Assembly: GCA_028015205.1 (NCBI GenBank)
Contig: CM051512.1
Location: forward strand, 18,879,139-18,943,138
Source of the DNA: Mytilisepta virgata
Lineage: Eukaryota; Mollusca; Bivalvia; Mytilida; Mytilidae
Length of the DNA: 64,000 bases
Reading direction: 5' to 3'
Below are positions 28,101 through 43,100 of the stretch, in pieces. Position numbers and translations under genes: made by a program. The first letter of the stretch is position 1. The number at the start of each line of letters is the position of its first letter. The notes beneath the pieces are model-generated. The model saw only the letters and a list, made by a program, of their open reading frames with translations. It was not told where the DNA came from and did no database searches.

Positions 28101-31100
28101 CCAGTTTATTATACCCCCCGAAAACGAAGTTTACGGGGGTATATAGGTTTCAGTCTGTCTGTCTGTCTGTCCGTCCGTCCGTCTGTATGTCTGTCCGTCC
28201 GTCTGTCCGAACTACGTGTACATGCTTTGTGTTATCAATTCCCGTTACAGCGTATTCGGACCTGTTTACCGCTACGATTTTAGCGTTATCACTACGATTT
28301 TCAGACCCCAAAATTACGCTTTCCGCCCTCTTAAACGTTTTCTACGTCAACTAAGTAAAACGGTAAAAAAAGAAAAACGCAAAATTCGCTCGGAACCTTT
28401 CTCGACATGTCGATATGCTTAGGCATAAAGTTAAAGGACGCTCGAATGAACGTTGACTTATCCTCACGGCGCTTTGACTGATGGTAGAACTTTTGTCTTT
28501 GCAAACGCCCATAAGATTTTGACTCGGCATCATTTAATGGCCGCATGATGAAGCCAGTAAAAAACATGTCAGTCAAACGTGAATACACTGATCTTTGGAA
28601 ATTCCTTCAATCTTCATCAAAAGGCGAAACGTTTATATTAAGTACTACGCATATGTGTCAGTCGGTGAAGTCTCACAAATATTTCCATGTGCTCACGGAG
28701 GTAAATTTTAAGGGTGAAGTCTCACAAGTATTTGGAAAAGTGCCGAAAATCGGAAGAGGACAAAACTAGGGCGGCTGATGATGTGCACAATCATAGCTCA
28801 AAATGAATTACCATCTAGTACAGCTCCGCTCCTTACAATTTCCATTAAGAAAATGTTTCCAGATTAATGACTTGCTGCAGGTTTGTTGATCATTTTATTA
28901 ACTATCAACATAAAAACACTTTCTCACAAAGACAAGTAAGATTTCATTAGGATAAATGAAATTTGTCCCAGCCAGTCTTTCACTCTCTCTCTTAATTCCC
29001 TCTATTATGGTCTGGGTGATGGGAAGTGGGGTAAAAAAGCGTATTTTCTAAGGGCCACTATGCCGAATTTTTTTTCAAGTTTGGACTTAGTTTTTTTTCC
29101 AGCAAATGTCTCCCCCCCCCCCCTCTTTAAGAACATTGTATCCTCACGGCACTTCGTCTGATGGTAGAACTTTCGACTTTGCAAACGCCTATATATTTTA
29201 ACTCGGCGTGTTTTACAATCTAATCAAATCCCCTTACAGCTTTAAATCAATGGTCTGAAACTTTGCAGGGTGTTTCATCTACTCCTCTTACAGCTTTTAC
29301 TTTCTAAAGTGCAGAGGGCCCAACAGATGCATGATCGGCGGGTATCAATAGTCCGTTAAGGACAGATTATGTGGAAAGGTTTACAAAGCAGTTGGCGCGG
29401 GGGGTATTTGTGGGCCACTAGACCACAGTAACTCTAGTTTTTTTAAATTTTTTTTTCTCAGATAAACAGTATCAATTGTAAGGGACAGAGGTCGTTCAGT
29501 CAATTACAGTGAATAAGACAATTGATAATTTAACAAGTTTTGAGATGACTGACGATCATTGATCTGAGTTAAGTCAGGGTAAAATTTACAGATAATGACT
29601 AAATTTAGTGAAAGCAACAATTATTGTGTATATTAAACAGTTGAAATAAAGGCCAAAATAGTGTTTGAAACTTTCAGGTGAAAATATAGAAGTGCGTTTA
29701 AATGGAGGTCGAGGCAAATTTGAAGGAAGACTAGAAATTTCCCGTGGTATAAATTGGGTACCAGTTTGCAGGGAAGGTTTCACAATGAACTCGGCAAAGG
29801 TTGCATGTAAACACTTTGGATATCCTGTCAGGTAAGCCCAAGCAATTGATTTTAAATATTTCCTGTGTTATTTATTATTATTTTACAAAATTGTTTGACT
29901 TCCTAACGCGTCATTTCATGATTTTAGAGCTGTTTAAAGCTTCTTTGTGTGTGTGGTTTATTTGCTTGTTTTTAGGGCGTATTGTATCACTACATTCCGT
30001 TACAAGAACATTATGTAGCTGTTATTCTGTAAGTTTAAGCCTGGTTATGGTATCGACGTTTTTATGTGGACTTGTCAGGATTAAATGAAAGTCAAGGTTT
30101 AAATTTAAAATATATATATATGGATCATTATTGATTATTGATAATCAAATACGTGTATGTGAATAACACATAAACGCCAATTAGTGGAATTCAGAAATTG
30201 GGAGGGGTGAAAATAATAACATGAATATTACACAAATAATTTTTTAAAACTGCATTGTAATGATGTTTTATCAAAATAAAAAATATGAAAGAAACCACTT
30301 TGAATCAAATGAGAAATAAAATATGAAGACCGTGCTCAAACGGGCATGTGAGCTATTATTATCACTTGGTGTCCGTCGTGCGTAGTCGTCCGTCGACCTC
30401 TGTCGTGGTCCGTCGTCCTGTGTAAACCTTTCTTTAAAAATCTTCTCCTCTGAAACCAATTGGGACCAAAATTTTGTGGAATGGTCCTTATGTGGCTCCC
30501 TTCTAAAAATTTGTCCGGCATTCCCGACTTCCAACGAACATGGCTGCTGTGACTAAAATAGAAAAAATGAGGATGAATTTGAAAAATCTACTTTTATGAA
30601 ACTACATGGGACCAGACTTGGCAGCAATAGTCCTTAGATGGTTCTTTTTCAGAATTGTGTACGATGCCCCGGACTGTCAACCAAGATGGCCGCCACAGCC
30701 AAACTTATTTTAACATAGGACCCTATGCGAAAATTTATTTAAAAATCTTCTTATCTGAAACTACTGAGCCAAATGGAACGTAGACAGAAATGGTTCTTAG
30801 ATTATCCTCTTTCAGAAATGTGTTGATGACTAGGACCTGTCAATCAAGATGACGCCACAGAGCTTAACATAGAACGCTAAGGGAAAATTCATTTAAAAAT
30901 CGTCTTGTCTGAAACCACAATGCCAATTGATACCAGATGGTCCTCTTTCAAAATAAGTTTAACATAGGGCCGTATGTGAAAACTCATTGAAAATCTTTTT
31001 GTCTGAAACCACTGGAGCAATAGGAACCAGATTTGGCAACAATGCCCCTTATATGGTCTTCATTCAGAAATATGTCCGAATGCCTACACTGTCAACCAAG

Positions 31101-34100
31101 ATGGCTGCCATTGCCGAACTTAGTTTAACATAGAACCATTTTGGAGAATTCATCGAAAAGTATTTTCGTCTGAAACCACATGACCAATTTGAACCTGACT
31201 TGGCAGCAATAATCCTTAGATTGTTATCTTTCAGAAGTATTTCTGATGACCCCGACTGTCAATCAAAATGGCCACCATAGCTAAACTTAGTTTAACATAT
31301 GACCTAAGGGCAGACCAGCCAAATTGACTGATACACTTAAATTTTAGTCCTGCCCAATGTGGACAAGACTTAGTGAAGTCCAGGTGAGCTATACAGGCTC
31401 TTAAGAGACTCTAGTTATCAAGGTTTCAATAAATGCCGAAAAGCAATAATAAACTTTTCTCGCTTTCCAGATTGCATCTAACATGAGCTTTCCCATACAT
31501 GTATCATTATGAAGATTTGTCATACTTTGCAGTCAAACCTATCAATTGGAGGAGTGTGGGGTCCTTTGCTGAAGGACAAATCTGGATGTGTTCTTTCACC
31601 ATGATGTTGATTTTATATATGTACAAGATATAGGTTTCTATTTTTTTTCAGTAAGATCGACCCTTCCGTACTTGATTCCACATCCTTTGTACAGACAGTA
31701 GCCATGATAAACCCATACAGTATACAATGCTCTGGTGGTGAAATTGACATTGCATTGTGCAATATATCTACTCTTAGAAATGACAGTTGTCTGCCTGGGG
31801 ACTACGTTGGAATAAGATGTCGTAGGTTATAATGTTGAATTGCTAGAAGTTGTTTATCCCCTCTTCATTTGGGTGGTGGGGGCGGGAGGTAATGAGGCCA
31901 CAAAATTGTTGTAGCAAACATATTATTAAAACAAATTACACGTTTTTGATGTTACTGCTTCTTTCTATCTGCTGTGAATTTTATTATTTTCATTGATTGG
32001 GAAAATGGAAATCTTTAAAAGTTTCCAATCTCATAGATTTTTAATTTTCGAACAAACGCAAAAATGTTGAAAGGAAAAACAGCTGTAATTGTTTCTGGGA
32101 ATTTTTTAAATGAGAAGACAAATGAACTGTTTTCGATTAATAAATGTTCTTTGAAGAGCAGTTAATGATAAAATTCGTTAATGTCAATATATAATTACTA
32201 CGTTGGATCGAATCAAAATATAATATGATAAGAACAACAACATTCATATTTTGTTGGCTTCTTAAATTCTTGGATTTATCTTTCCACAAAAACATACTTC
32301 CGCAGTTTTGATTTCCTAAACTTGGGGTCCAATGGGTCGAAATTTGAAAATAGTAAATTTAAGCTTGTGACCTAAACTCCTATTTCTTTTTTTATTTTAT
32401 ATGTCTTTCATTTCTATACAAAATTATCAAATACATGTTTAGGTCCTGAATAAGGTATTAAAAGTTTGATCTTCACAAAGGTTAAATTTTGAAGAGGTGA
32501 ATTTTAGCTCGCAAACTTCACATGTAAACTATTTGTTTATTTTTCAATTTATATATTTTATTTCTTTACAGTATTGTCATACACTACATGTAGAGGCGCA
32601 ATAAAAAAAAATTAGCAAATTGGGGCCTATAGGGGTCGAATTTTGAAGTTGTCAATTCTAGCTTTTGACGTAAACTCCTTTCTCAGTTTTCTTTTTAGGC
32701 ATTGTCTGTAGCTACACAAAAAGTTTTATAATTTTGATTTTTCCAAAATTGGGTCCCACATGGGGAAAATTTTGAAATTATGACCAAAACTTATATTTCA
32801 ATCTTATGCATTTTATTTATATACTGTATTGTCATACACTGTAACCATTTAGATACGCAATAATGTTTCAGAATATATATTTTCGAAAATTTGGACCCAT
32901 ATATACATGATTGTGAATGTGGTGCACACGGATACAACATGTGGTAAGAAGGGGGATAGCTTTGGTTTCCGATCACCTCCACTTAGCTTCAGATAGGTCC
33001 ATGAATGTTACATTTCATTATCCCAGAATATGTTCTTTCGCGGAATTACAAATCGGCAAACCCAATTGATATCTCGATTTTTTGTGGAGAACATTGGTGT
33101 ACGTAAACAAATAATACCTTTACAATTAACAATTTACTCATTGTTGTATACAGATCAGTTTTCAGTGTCTGTATCTTGTAATTGCTCCACAAATACTACA
33201 TTAGTGTGCGCTTGCTTTTGATCTATAAGCGTTCACTTTTATTAGTTTGGATATTTTTCTTCATACAAATTCAACTTTCTAAACAAAATATCAATTTAGA
33301 CAATGTTAGATATGCTTTCCTGTTTGAGCCATGGTTTAAATTCATTGTATCATATCAACCTTTTTTCTGTTTCCAGCAAGAACTGATATTCGCCTAATTA
33401 GTACATCTGTGCCATATGCTGGTCGCGTAGAGATTTACCATGGTGGCAGATGGGGGTCGGTTTGTGGACATTCCTTTGAGGAAAGAGATGCTAAAGTCAT
33501 TTGTCGCATGCTGGGATTTGAACCAGAGTAAATTAATACACGACATTTACTTTAATTTAGATATTTTTAACGGATATTAAATGCCAAATATTGAAATATT
33601 TCAAAATTTCCTAATCCAAAATCGTATGGTGTCTATATATCTCAACTTGTTCGATTCGCTCGTGTCTGTAATAACGTATTTGATTTTAACGAAAAAAATT
33701 ATTATATGATTTCTATATCACAAACTTCTCAAAATTTTTACTAAATTTTACCACCACAAACTTGTCAAAACTTTTACTAAATTTTACCATCGGTATAAGG
33801 ACGTCATTCGTAAATATAAATCAACGTGCAGACATCTTATTTGTTCAGGTATTTCACACCCAATCTTTTAGGGTAATATTCTATACAAAACACAAAACTG
33901 CATCATTCACCTGAAAAGCTAACCAAACCTTTAAACAGACTTATCGACAAAGAATATAATTACGATACTGTTATCAAATCATTAAAGATTGCATTTTTTG
34001 GAATCAATATTGATTCACGTATAGGGTCTTTGCATCGGAAATAAACACATTCATTCTAAAACCAGTTATTGTCATGATACGGGTCATGTTCTTCTTGTAT

Positions 34101-37100
34101 AATTTATGATACCATGATACTTAACCCCTAACGGGAGGGATTGTGGCTGATTTTCTATAAAATAAAGACATAATCTTTCGATCAGTTTAATTGAGGTCTG
34201 GAGCTGGCTTGTCAGTAACTGCTAGTAGTCCTTTGTTAATTTATATTGATCATTGTCATTTTGCTTAGTTTCTTCTGTTACCTTTTCTAACATCGGACTT
34301 GGAATTCTTTTGAACTGAGTTTTACTGCGCGTATCACTGTGTGTTGGTTTATTCCACATTGGCTAGAGGTATAGGGGAGGGTTGAGATCTCACAAAATAT
34401 GTTTAAAACCGGCGCATTTTTGCGCCTGTCCCAATTCAGGAACCTCTAGCCTTTGTTAGTCTTGTTTATTTTTTTTAAATTTTGGTCCATTTGTATGTTT
34501 CGGAGTTTAGTGTGGAGTCCATTCCACTGAACTAGTATGCATTATTATTTAGTGGCTAGCTGAAGTCCGCTTCTGGGTGCGGAATTTTCTGGCTGCGTTG
34601 AACACCCGTTGGTGGCCTTGGGCTGTTTTCTGCTGCTATTCGGGTTGTTGTCTCTTTGACAAATTCCCCGTTTCAATTCTCTATTCTATGTATATCCAAA
34701 TTTAAAATACTTTTTTTTTCTTCTCTTACCATTTATACTGGATATCAAAGAACAATGATTTAAAATTTAATTCTGCTGATGAGAGGTAACTCCTTGAAAT
34801 GCGTCGTATACGGCATAGTATAAATTTACTATATCTAATATTAGTATCTTGGCCAAATAGAGCCAAATTTGACAGAAAGTGTCTATGACATATAACCAAA
34901 ATCTACAGAACTGCATAATTACTTGAAACCAAACATGGTCTGAATGATCCTCTTAGGGTGCTCACCAAGTGTTGTTACTCTGGTGCCGATCCCTAATTCA
35001 AAATGGCCTTCAGCAGAGGACGTATGTTAACATAAGACCTTATGGGAAATACATGCAAAAATCTTTTTGAGAACCTCCAAATTTAGAATATGCTGACTGT
35101 AAGTAGAAGGACCTTGATGGAGAAAAAATTGGTTAATACAAGGCTTACCACACCTCATAATGATAGGGGGAAGTGACGTCTCTCTTTGAGGCACATCAAT
35201 AAAAATGGCTTTCCTGCCAGGTGAGCGATACATGCTCAGCATTCTGAGCCTCTAGTTTGTTATATTTTGGAGCCTGCACTTTTTCTTTTAATTTATTCAT
35301 TGCTTCCACATAAATTTTAAATGATCGTTTAAAACAAAGGATGTGTATATAAACATAGCTAGATTGCTGTATACATGTATTACTCAATTTATATTTATAT
35401 TACTATTTTTTTCAGTGGAAATGGGCTGAGCTTATATCGACTGAATTTCTACGGAATTGACATTTGGGGTGTCTGTATTCAAATCGATTTTATTGACAGT
35501 TGTTGATATCGATTTATTATCATACCGATTGTATGGATATTGATCATGTTTATATACATAATGTAAAAAATGGAAACCATATCATTTTTCAAATCTCTTA
35601 CACTATTGTACAATCCACCCTGATCTTTTCTATAGTACTAAATGATAACGTTGCCACTCCTTAATACAGTTCAATAATATTTAACGGGATTCGTCCTGAA
35701 CACAAACAAAATGAAATTGACTTGCCTTATGCAAATTAGAAGGTCAGCTCCGCCCAATCAGTTCAATAAGTGGATTAACATAATATTTTTAGGGGAGCGC
35801 AGTTTTTCCTGCGTAATAAATTTGGAAAATCAGACGAGTCTCCATGGATAGACAACTTGGTATGCAGTGGATTCGAAAACGATCTGACAGCTTGCCGTTT
35901 TACGTTGACATCACGATCGTGTAACAACAACAGCAATGTCGGTGTATCTTGTGGTATGAAATGTTCATATGTATATAACGACTTATTTAACAGATAACTT
36001 TTATTAATAACTTTTCTGTTTTTGTTGATCCGTGATTTATTTATGTTTTTCAGTTGAGTAGTTAGAAATTTGATTTGACCAATTGTATTCCCTTGAGCTA
36101 TGATTGTTTACGTCAAACATTTTGCACAAGTATAAATTAAATAAATTATACATACATACTCGTGTTCAAGACCATATTGGTCGAAACGTTGAGTATTTTT
36201 AACTTTTTAGTTTGTTGTTGTTTTTTACGATTTTCTATTTGGTTTTGTTCGACTTGTGTATTTCGTACATTTTAGTCGTTTTACGCCCCTTTTGACAGCT
36301 CACATTTCCATTTATTTTTCTTGTTTTAAATTAAATAAATCACATTGTATGGCAGTTTTAATTGATATATTAAATATTAAACTTTCTTTTGTAGTTCCAA
36401 CTCCAGTACGACTTGTCAACGGAGCTGGTCCATGGGAGGGTCGCATTGAAATCATGAAAAATAGTCAGTGGAGTACAATATGTGATACAGGATTTTCTGT
36501 CGAGGAAGCATCGGTCATTTGCAAAATGCTCGGATTCAAAGAAGTGTAGGTTTCATCCAGCAATTATTTTGGTTTTTCCTGTTTTCTGGTGATATTGATC
36601 ATTCTTTATCATTGAATAGTCAAACGTATTTTTATAAACATTTGCTGATATTTGCACCTTACATACCATTGCATCTATATTATTCACCAAGCTATATATC
36701 TTGAGTGCTTGAAAAAAATATATTCTGAGCTACAATGTATTCATCTAAGGGGTTGGGAGAATTGGAAACCACTAAGAATAAACCAAAATTGTGTATCCGC
36801 TAACAATTAACAAAATATTTATTACAGAATTCGTCTAATTACTGAGAGATGTTTTATTCATTTAAGAAGTACTAAAATAAAATTGCATGTAAGGTAGTTT
36901 GATACATGTTCAGTTTCAATGCCAAATATTGTCAGTTTTAATTGGTATATGTATCTCGTCTTTGTTTTTTATTTGGTAGGTATACTTCTCCTAGAGCAAA
37001 GTTATCCTCATTCTTTGGAAGCAGTAATTTGCAAAATCGCCTCAGTAGTATGTCGTGTTCTGGAACAGAACTTGATGTGTATGCGTGCATACAAGGATTA

Positions 37101-40100
37101 TGGGGACAGAATTCTTGTAGTAGTACAAAGGAAGCTGGAGTTGATTGTAGTACGTAGTTAGTAATGTTGGAATGATATTCCTAAAATAAATGCTTCGATA
37201 TTTTTTAGATGACCTTTTATCATTATAAACATATGGAAGTCACGTCAATTTTGTTATCGTTTAAACCATAAGGGAAGGAGTTCCACTGTAGAACATATAA
37301 TATATTGTGATATAACAATCATTGTATTTCTTCTGTAGAATTGACACCTTTAAAAAGATTTATTACAAAAAGGAGTACAATTTTCCTCCACAATGCAATC
37401 ACACGGCTATGAAAAATAAATGCGTCAAAATTCTATGACTAAAGTACCCTTTCTCTGTAATAACGTACGTCTGTCTTCACGGGTGAATTTGTCTTTTGAA
37501 TCATTTGAAAGAAAAACAACTGTACTTAAGTATAGCACATGTTTAATTGACACCTGATTTTCTCAAATATGTAACAAAATTATTAAATTAAAACACAGAA
37601 AGGATATTGTAACATTATACCAGAAAATATACTAGTTTGTTGAACTTAACGCTCCAAAATATAACATTACTGGCTACAATGAGGAATGGGCAAAAGGACG
37701 ATACATCAGTAATTAGTCTAATTAAACAAAGCAAATGGCATTTCTAATATTTCACTCTGAACTCTTCAGATTAATACAAAATAAGACTATTTGTATTCAC
37801 AAAACTGCAAAACCATATTGTCACATCCAAAGTAACCAAAACTCCCAGATCAGTTTTCAAATTTTAATGGATATGGTGGATTAATTATTACACAAAGACA
37901 CTAAATATACCTGATAAAAGCTTAATAAGCAAACGAATAGCACATTCTCATGACAAGTTTATGATATCAACGCTTTTAGCGTAGTTCTTTGCGAAGGGTC
38001 AATTAAGTCACAGCTGTGGGTTGAAGAACACAGCTGCAATGTCAATTAGCAAATTGCATACCTTATAACAGGTAATTGAAATCTAACACTAATATTGGCA
38101 TAACTTGCCCAACATATAATAGTATATGGAAAGGCGATGGCCACAGGAAATTTCAGGTTTTGGCGTTGGCCAACCATATAAAGGGTAATGCAGGGTTAAA
38201 TATGTTAATGAATACCTAGTCCTCTCCTAAATCCTTGGTCTGTGTTTAAACCAAGACAGGTAGAGAATTAAAATCAGTCCATAATATGGTATCTCGGTAC
38301 TAGTAAAATGGACAAAAGGGGCATAAAACCTGTAAATAGATTGCTCGCATTTTTAAGTATAAGATTTTACGTGTTGTTGGAATTCTTGCTTCTGGTGATA
38401 CACTCATGGCAATAAAGAATGATATAAATAAAAAAAAATAACATCATTCAATTTCTATTACAGGGGAGTCTAATATTCGTTTAACGGGTGGTAGTCATAA
38501 TATGGAGGGAAGAGTTGAACTACTCGTAAACGGCATGTGGTCATCGATATGCGATACAGATTGGGATGATGTGGAAGCGACTCTTGTTTGTAAAACATTA
38601 ACAGCTTTTCCCTTTGATAAGTAAGTTTTGGACAATACTTTCTTTCATTTAAAAATCTACAGAATTAAAATTTCGTACAAATAGCATTGTTGTTACTTAA
38701 TGCTCGATAGTAATTGATTTTTTATCAACATAATTTCGGAGTATTCTTGGTTGGTGCAAAAATGGGAGGCCAACTTGAATGCATATATCGTGTTTATTCT
38801 GACAGTATCACTCTGAACCAGTGAATTTCATTTATAGAAAAGTTAGAGGAAAGGCCTTTAGACACAGCTTCTTTGGTCGTGGTAATGGTCAAATTGCTTA
38901 TTCAAGTGTCAAATGCAATGGAACGGAAATTGACCTCATGCACTGTTCATTGACAGAGGTTCGTGCACCTACTTGTGACCACTCAAATGAAGCTTGTGTT
39001 TCCTGTATTTGTGAGTAATTAATCGTTAACTTCCAATTACCATAACGAACTAAAAAAAAAGTCCATTGCGAGAATACTTGCTCCCTTACTTTCTGAATGG
39101 GTATCATGAGTACAAGTGTTATGCATGTAAATATATTTTTGTTGCACAGGCCGAATTGTCTTTCATTTGTAAGAAGGCATATAAAAAAGTTGTAATGGAA
39201 AATATTTATACTTTTATAATAAAGGTTCTGAATAGATTTTTTTTAAAATAACATATCTTCAAACATGAACACATAAAATATGTTGTTAAACAATTGCAGT
39301 TGATGAGAAAATAAAGTTGTCACGACCCGAAAGCACTACAGCTGAAGGAACCGTTTTTATCAATGTTGATGGAAATTGGAATACTCTTTGTGATAACGAT
39401 TTCGGTGTACAGGAGGCCTCGGTTATTTGTAAGGAACTAGGATTTTGGTATGTAATTATTCATCTCCATACATTATACTTAATTTAGTAATTTGTAAAGT
39501 CATAAAAAATAAAATTGATAACAGGAAAGGTCAACAATGATACCAAACATACAGAATCATGGACAAAACAATAACATAAAAAGGACAAATATACCTAAGG
39601 AGCAATCAAAAAAACGTAATCCATTGGACAGACAAACCCGGGAAGACAAATGAACAACCACAAGGACAACAAATAAACACAGAAAACAAAAAAACAATGA
39701 ACAATACGAACTCCTATAAAAACCAAGAGTGAACCCAGGTGCATAAAATAGCGCAAAACACAAACATCAACACAACAGAGAGTCAGAATAGTCTGAACAG
39801 GCACTGAACAGTAAAGGTGTTAAACCAGTTATGGGTACCAAATCAGATCGAGTTACGATAAGTTGAAAAAATTAAGGCGAGATAATATAATATGATGTGT
39901 TAGACATTACTTTTTCTTTTATTTGCCTATTTACAAATGCCGCTCATTTTGTTACATTCATATTTAATCCCCACCTTTACAAAAAGCAAGTTATATTGTA
40001 ATGCAATATAAATCGAGTCGTAGGTATGTACGTTCGTCCGCAGAATTCCAAAGTATCAAGGAAGATAAAAGATGATAAAAACATGACATTGTGCATCATA

Positions 40101-43100
40101 CAAGAGTATATGATGTTGTTGGGAATAAGTTTTAAATTTAAATTAATGCCCTTTGACAAAAATTACGGGAAAAAACTGAATATTGCATTATCCAGTTAAG
40201 TTTTTCCGGTAGGATGATGAAAATTATATGGTTACTCACATTATACCTGTATGTGTCACGTCAAATATAGTTGTTGGAATTTTTGTACCATCCCTGGGGT
40301 TGCTTCCCTTGGAGAATTTGAAAAAAATATAAAACTATTTTTACACTGTTGACAATAGAAACATACAATTGGGTGTATTAATAACGTTTGTCTCTGCCAA
40401 AGGTTTTATAATTTGGATATATACTCAGAGGGCAGAACTATTTCGAAAATATATATTTCGAGATATCCAGCATGTGTGAAATCCTTATACAATTCAGTAT
40501 TGAACATTGAAACTTATATGGTGACCCACATTATATGTGTCATGTCAAATAATGATATGAGTAAAATTTGTGGGGGATCTGCAGTGTTTTTCATTCAGTT
40601 TTGAAATTGCAACGGAGTAGCGCAGCATCTTCTGCGATTTAAATTAGTTATACCAAATTGTTGTCAGTTCAATGCTTTATTTTCAATTAGGTCCATAGAA
40701 CTAAACGTTTGCCTTTTTAGGAGCTCGACTGTTTCGTCGTATGCTGATGCTTGGTTTGGAATTTGTAATGGAACAGCACAGGATCTCCGACCTCAGTGTA
40801 CGGGAACAGAAACCAAGTTATCATTTTGTCCACTTGAGAAAACTTGGGGCGAGCTCACTTGTTCTCATTCAAACGATGCTGGAATCAAATGCAACCATGT
40901 CCCAATAGGTAATTTCCGTTTTTATTAAGATTCATAAATAATAAACCAAAAATAGGAAGGGTTAATCATGACAGCAATCAGTCAACACAATCCAATCGGA
41001 AGGGCTACAGAAGAAAATAAAATATATGTAAACGAGCACAAATCAGAAATAAAGATTCAACAGAGTTAAAACTTGGTACAGTCACTTGGCGCTGGTAAAA
41101 TGAAACATAAACCTCCCGCTTATCTATCCTGGCCATTTGGTTAACCACACGCAAGACCTCTAGCTAGATATGACAAAATTGGATTTGGACGGTATATAAT
41201 GTAGATAGGGTCAAAATGTGCTAGTTTTGACTGCACACTTAACTCAGGATTACGTAGATACTCTCGCAATATTATTTGAAATAATAAAAAAAAACACTCG
41301 CCTAAGGGTTTAACGTTATCTTGTGGTGAGTTTTGGTTGAAATGTTCATTATTCGTGGAAGTTCAGGACATAAACTTTCATTTTCCTATATATTTATTCA
41401 CGATATCAGGATAAAAACTAGGATGGCAAATATGTTCACTATATGTACTCTTCTTGAGGCCAATTATGTCGATAGTTATCTTAAATTCTTTTAAAACATT
41501 AATTAGCTTTTTCCTTCTATAATGCTTTAAATTTTTAACCTAGACCGAATCCATTTAAAACTTACTAGAGTCAATATTTTCTCATTTTTTTATCAAGGGA
41601 ATGTATGTGATTAACATGCCTACAAATAATACAAATTATTAATACATTTAAATAAAATGCAAGTTTAGTATCACCATATAATTTTGAAAAAAAAACTTGG
41701 AAATGAAATGGCAGAATATGTCTATACTACTTTATAAAAAAATAAATTTCATATATATTTTCATTCAAAAATTTTTATCTGGCAAGTGAATAATATTTTG
41801 TCAAATTTTTATTCGTAGATGTTCAGAATATTAGACTTGTTGACGGAGAAAACCCAGGCAAAGGTAGACTGGAAGTGCTATATAATAATCGTTGGGGTTC
41901 CTTTTGCTGGCGCCATTGGAACGAACAGAATACAAAAGTCGTTTGCAAAATGTTGAAATACAGGTACAATTTGTTTTCTCCTCTGACATACTCAGCTTAT
42001 AACCGTCAACATATAATAAGATTTACCATACATACCACATACATATTATTCTTCATATAAATATAAATTCTCCTTCAGGTACGAGTGAGGTATGGAATTT
42101 CTCCACCCGAGATAGTTAAATTTTCGATTTTCAACACGCGAGCCTGTAACTATTGAGGGTGGAGAAATTCCATAACTCATGAGTAACTTGAAGGAGAATC
42201 TGTTTCTCCTTTGATTTTGGACAAAAACCTCAAGAAAATGTCGTTGCTATGTAGTTTGTTTACATAGACGTCATTTCTGGACTTCTCTAGTTTATCGTTC
42301 TAATAGCTGTAGAAAAAAGGGCGGTAATTCCCACGTAGAAATTTAATCACCGGGAAGAGGTTAAAGATATTATGTATTTTTATCCCACCGATTAAACTCG
42401 TCAGGAATAGGATAATCGATAGTAATACACAGTTTTAAAATACCATTCTGCTACCGATCGGTCGTTCTGTACTCAAAGTTGAAATATTATTCATTATCTA
42501 TATTAATACATAAAGAGACTCGAATTTGTGTGTCGCTTTTTCTTCTTTCGAGAAACACCCATGAACATGATTTTATAATATAAATGATCAACGCACATTG
42601 TAGTCATGACCGAATTTGAAGATCTTTTTTAGTGTTTTTTGGGGGAAACGGAAAATAACCAGTTCCGATATACAGTTCTTCCAGTCGCTCGACTCTCAAA
42701 TTTCTTTCCGGTCTTCATTTCCGACTGTCAATCATTTCAGCGGGTACATCTCAAAAACTATATTTTGTTGTATCATTGATATGCAATTCCGATTTGCATT
42801 TCGATAAACCATTCTATGGTTTATATTTTTTAAATTTGATCTATAATTTGGGTCAGATCTGTTCTATACGAGTCCTATACACATAAACCAATATTCTTCC
42901 GTAAATGGACCTTTTCGAGTTGAGACGACTTCGGGTGCGCTCGTCTACACTCGGTATGACGTCCAATGAGAATCCTTAATACATTCGTTTATTGTGACTC
43001 TTGACTAATCAAACGTAACGTCACTATACCTTTTCGGTTGTTCATACTGAAAATACATAGGTGTGCAGGGCCTAAAACCCCCTTTTTTACGGAAGAAATA

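Noticed and set aside
28156..28210. (tctg/tccg)n tract as CRISPR-like direct repeats
   Set aside because: Simple tetranucleotide microsatellite without spacers; part of a palindrome-headed element in a eukaryotic genome.
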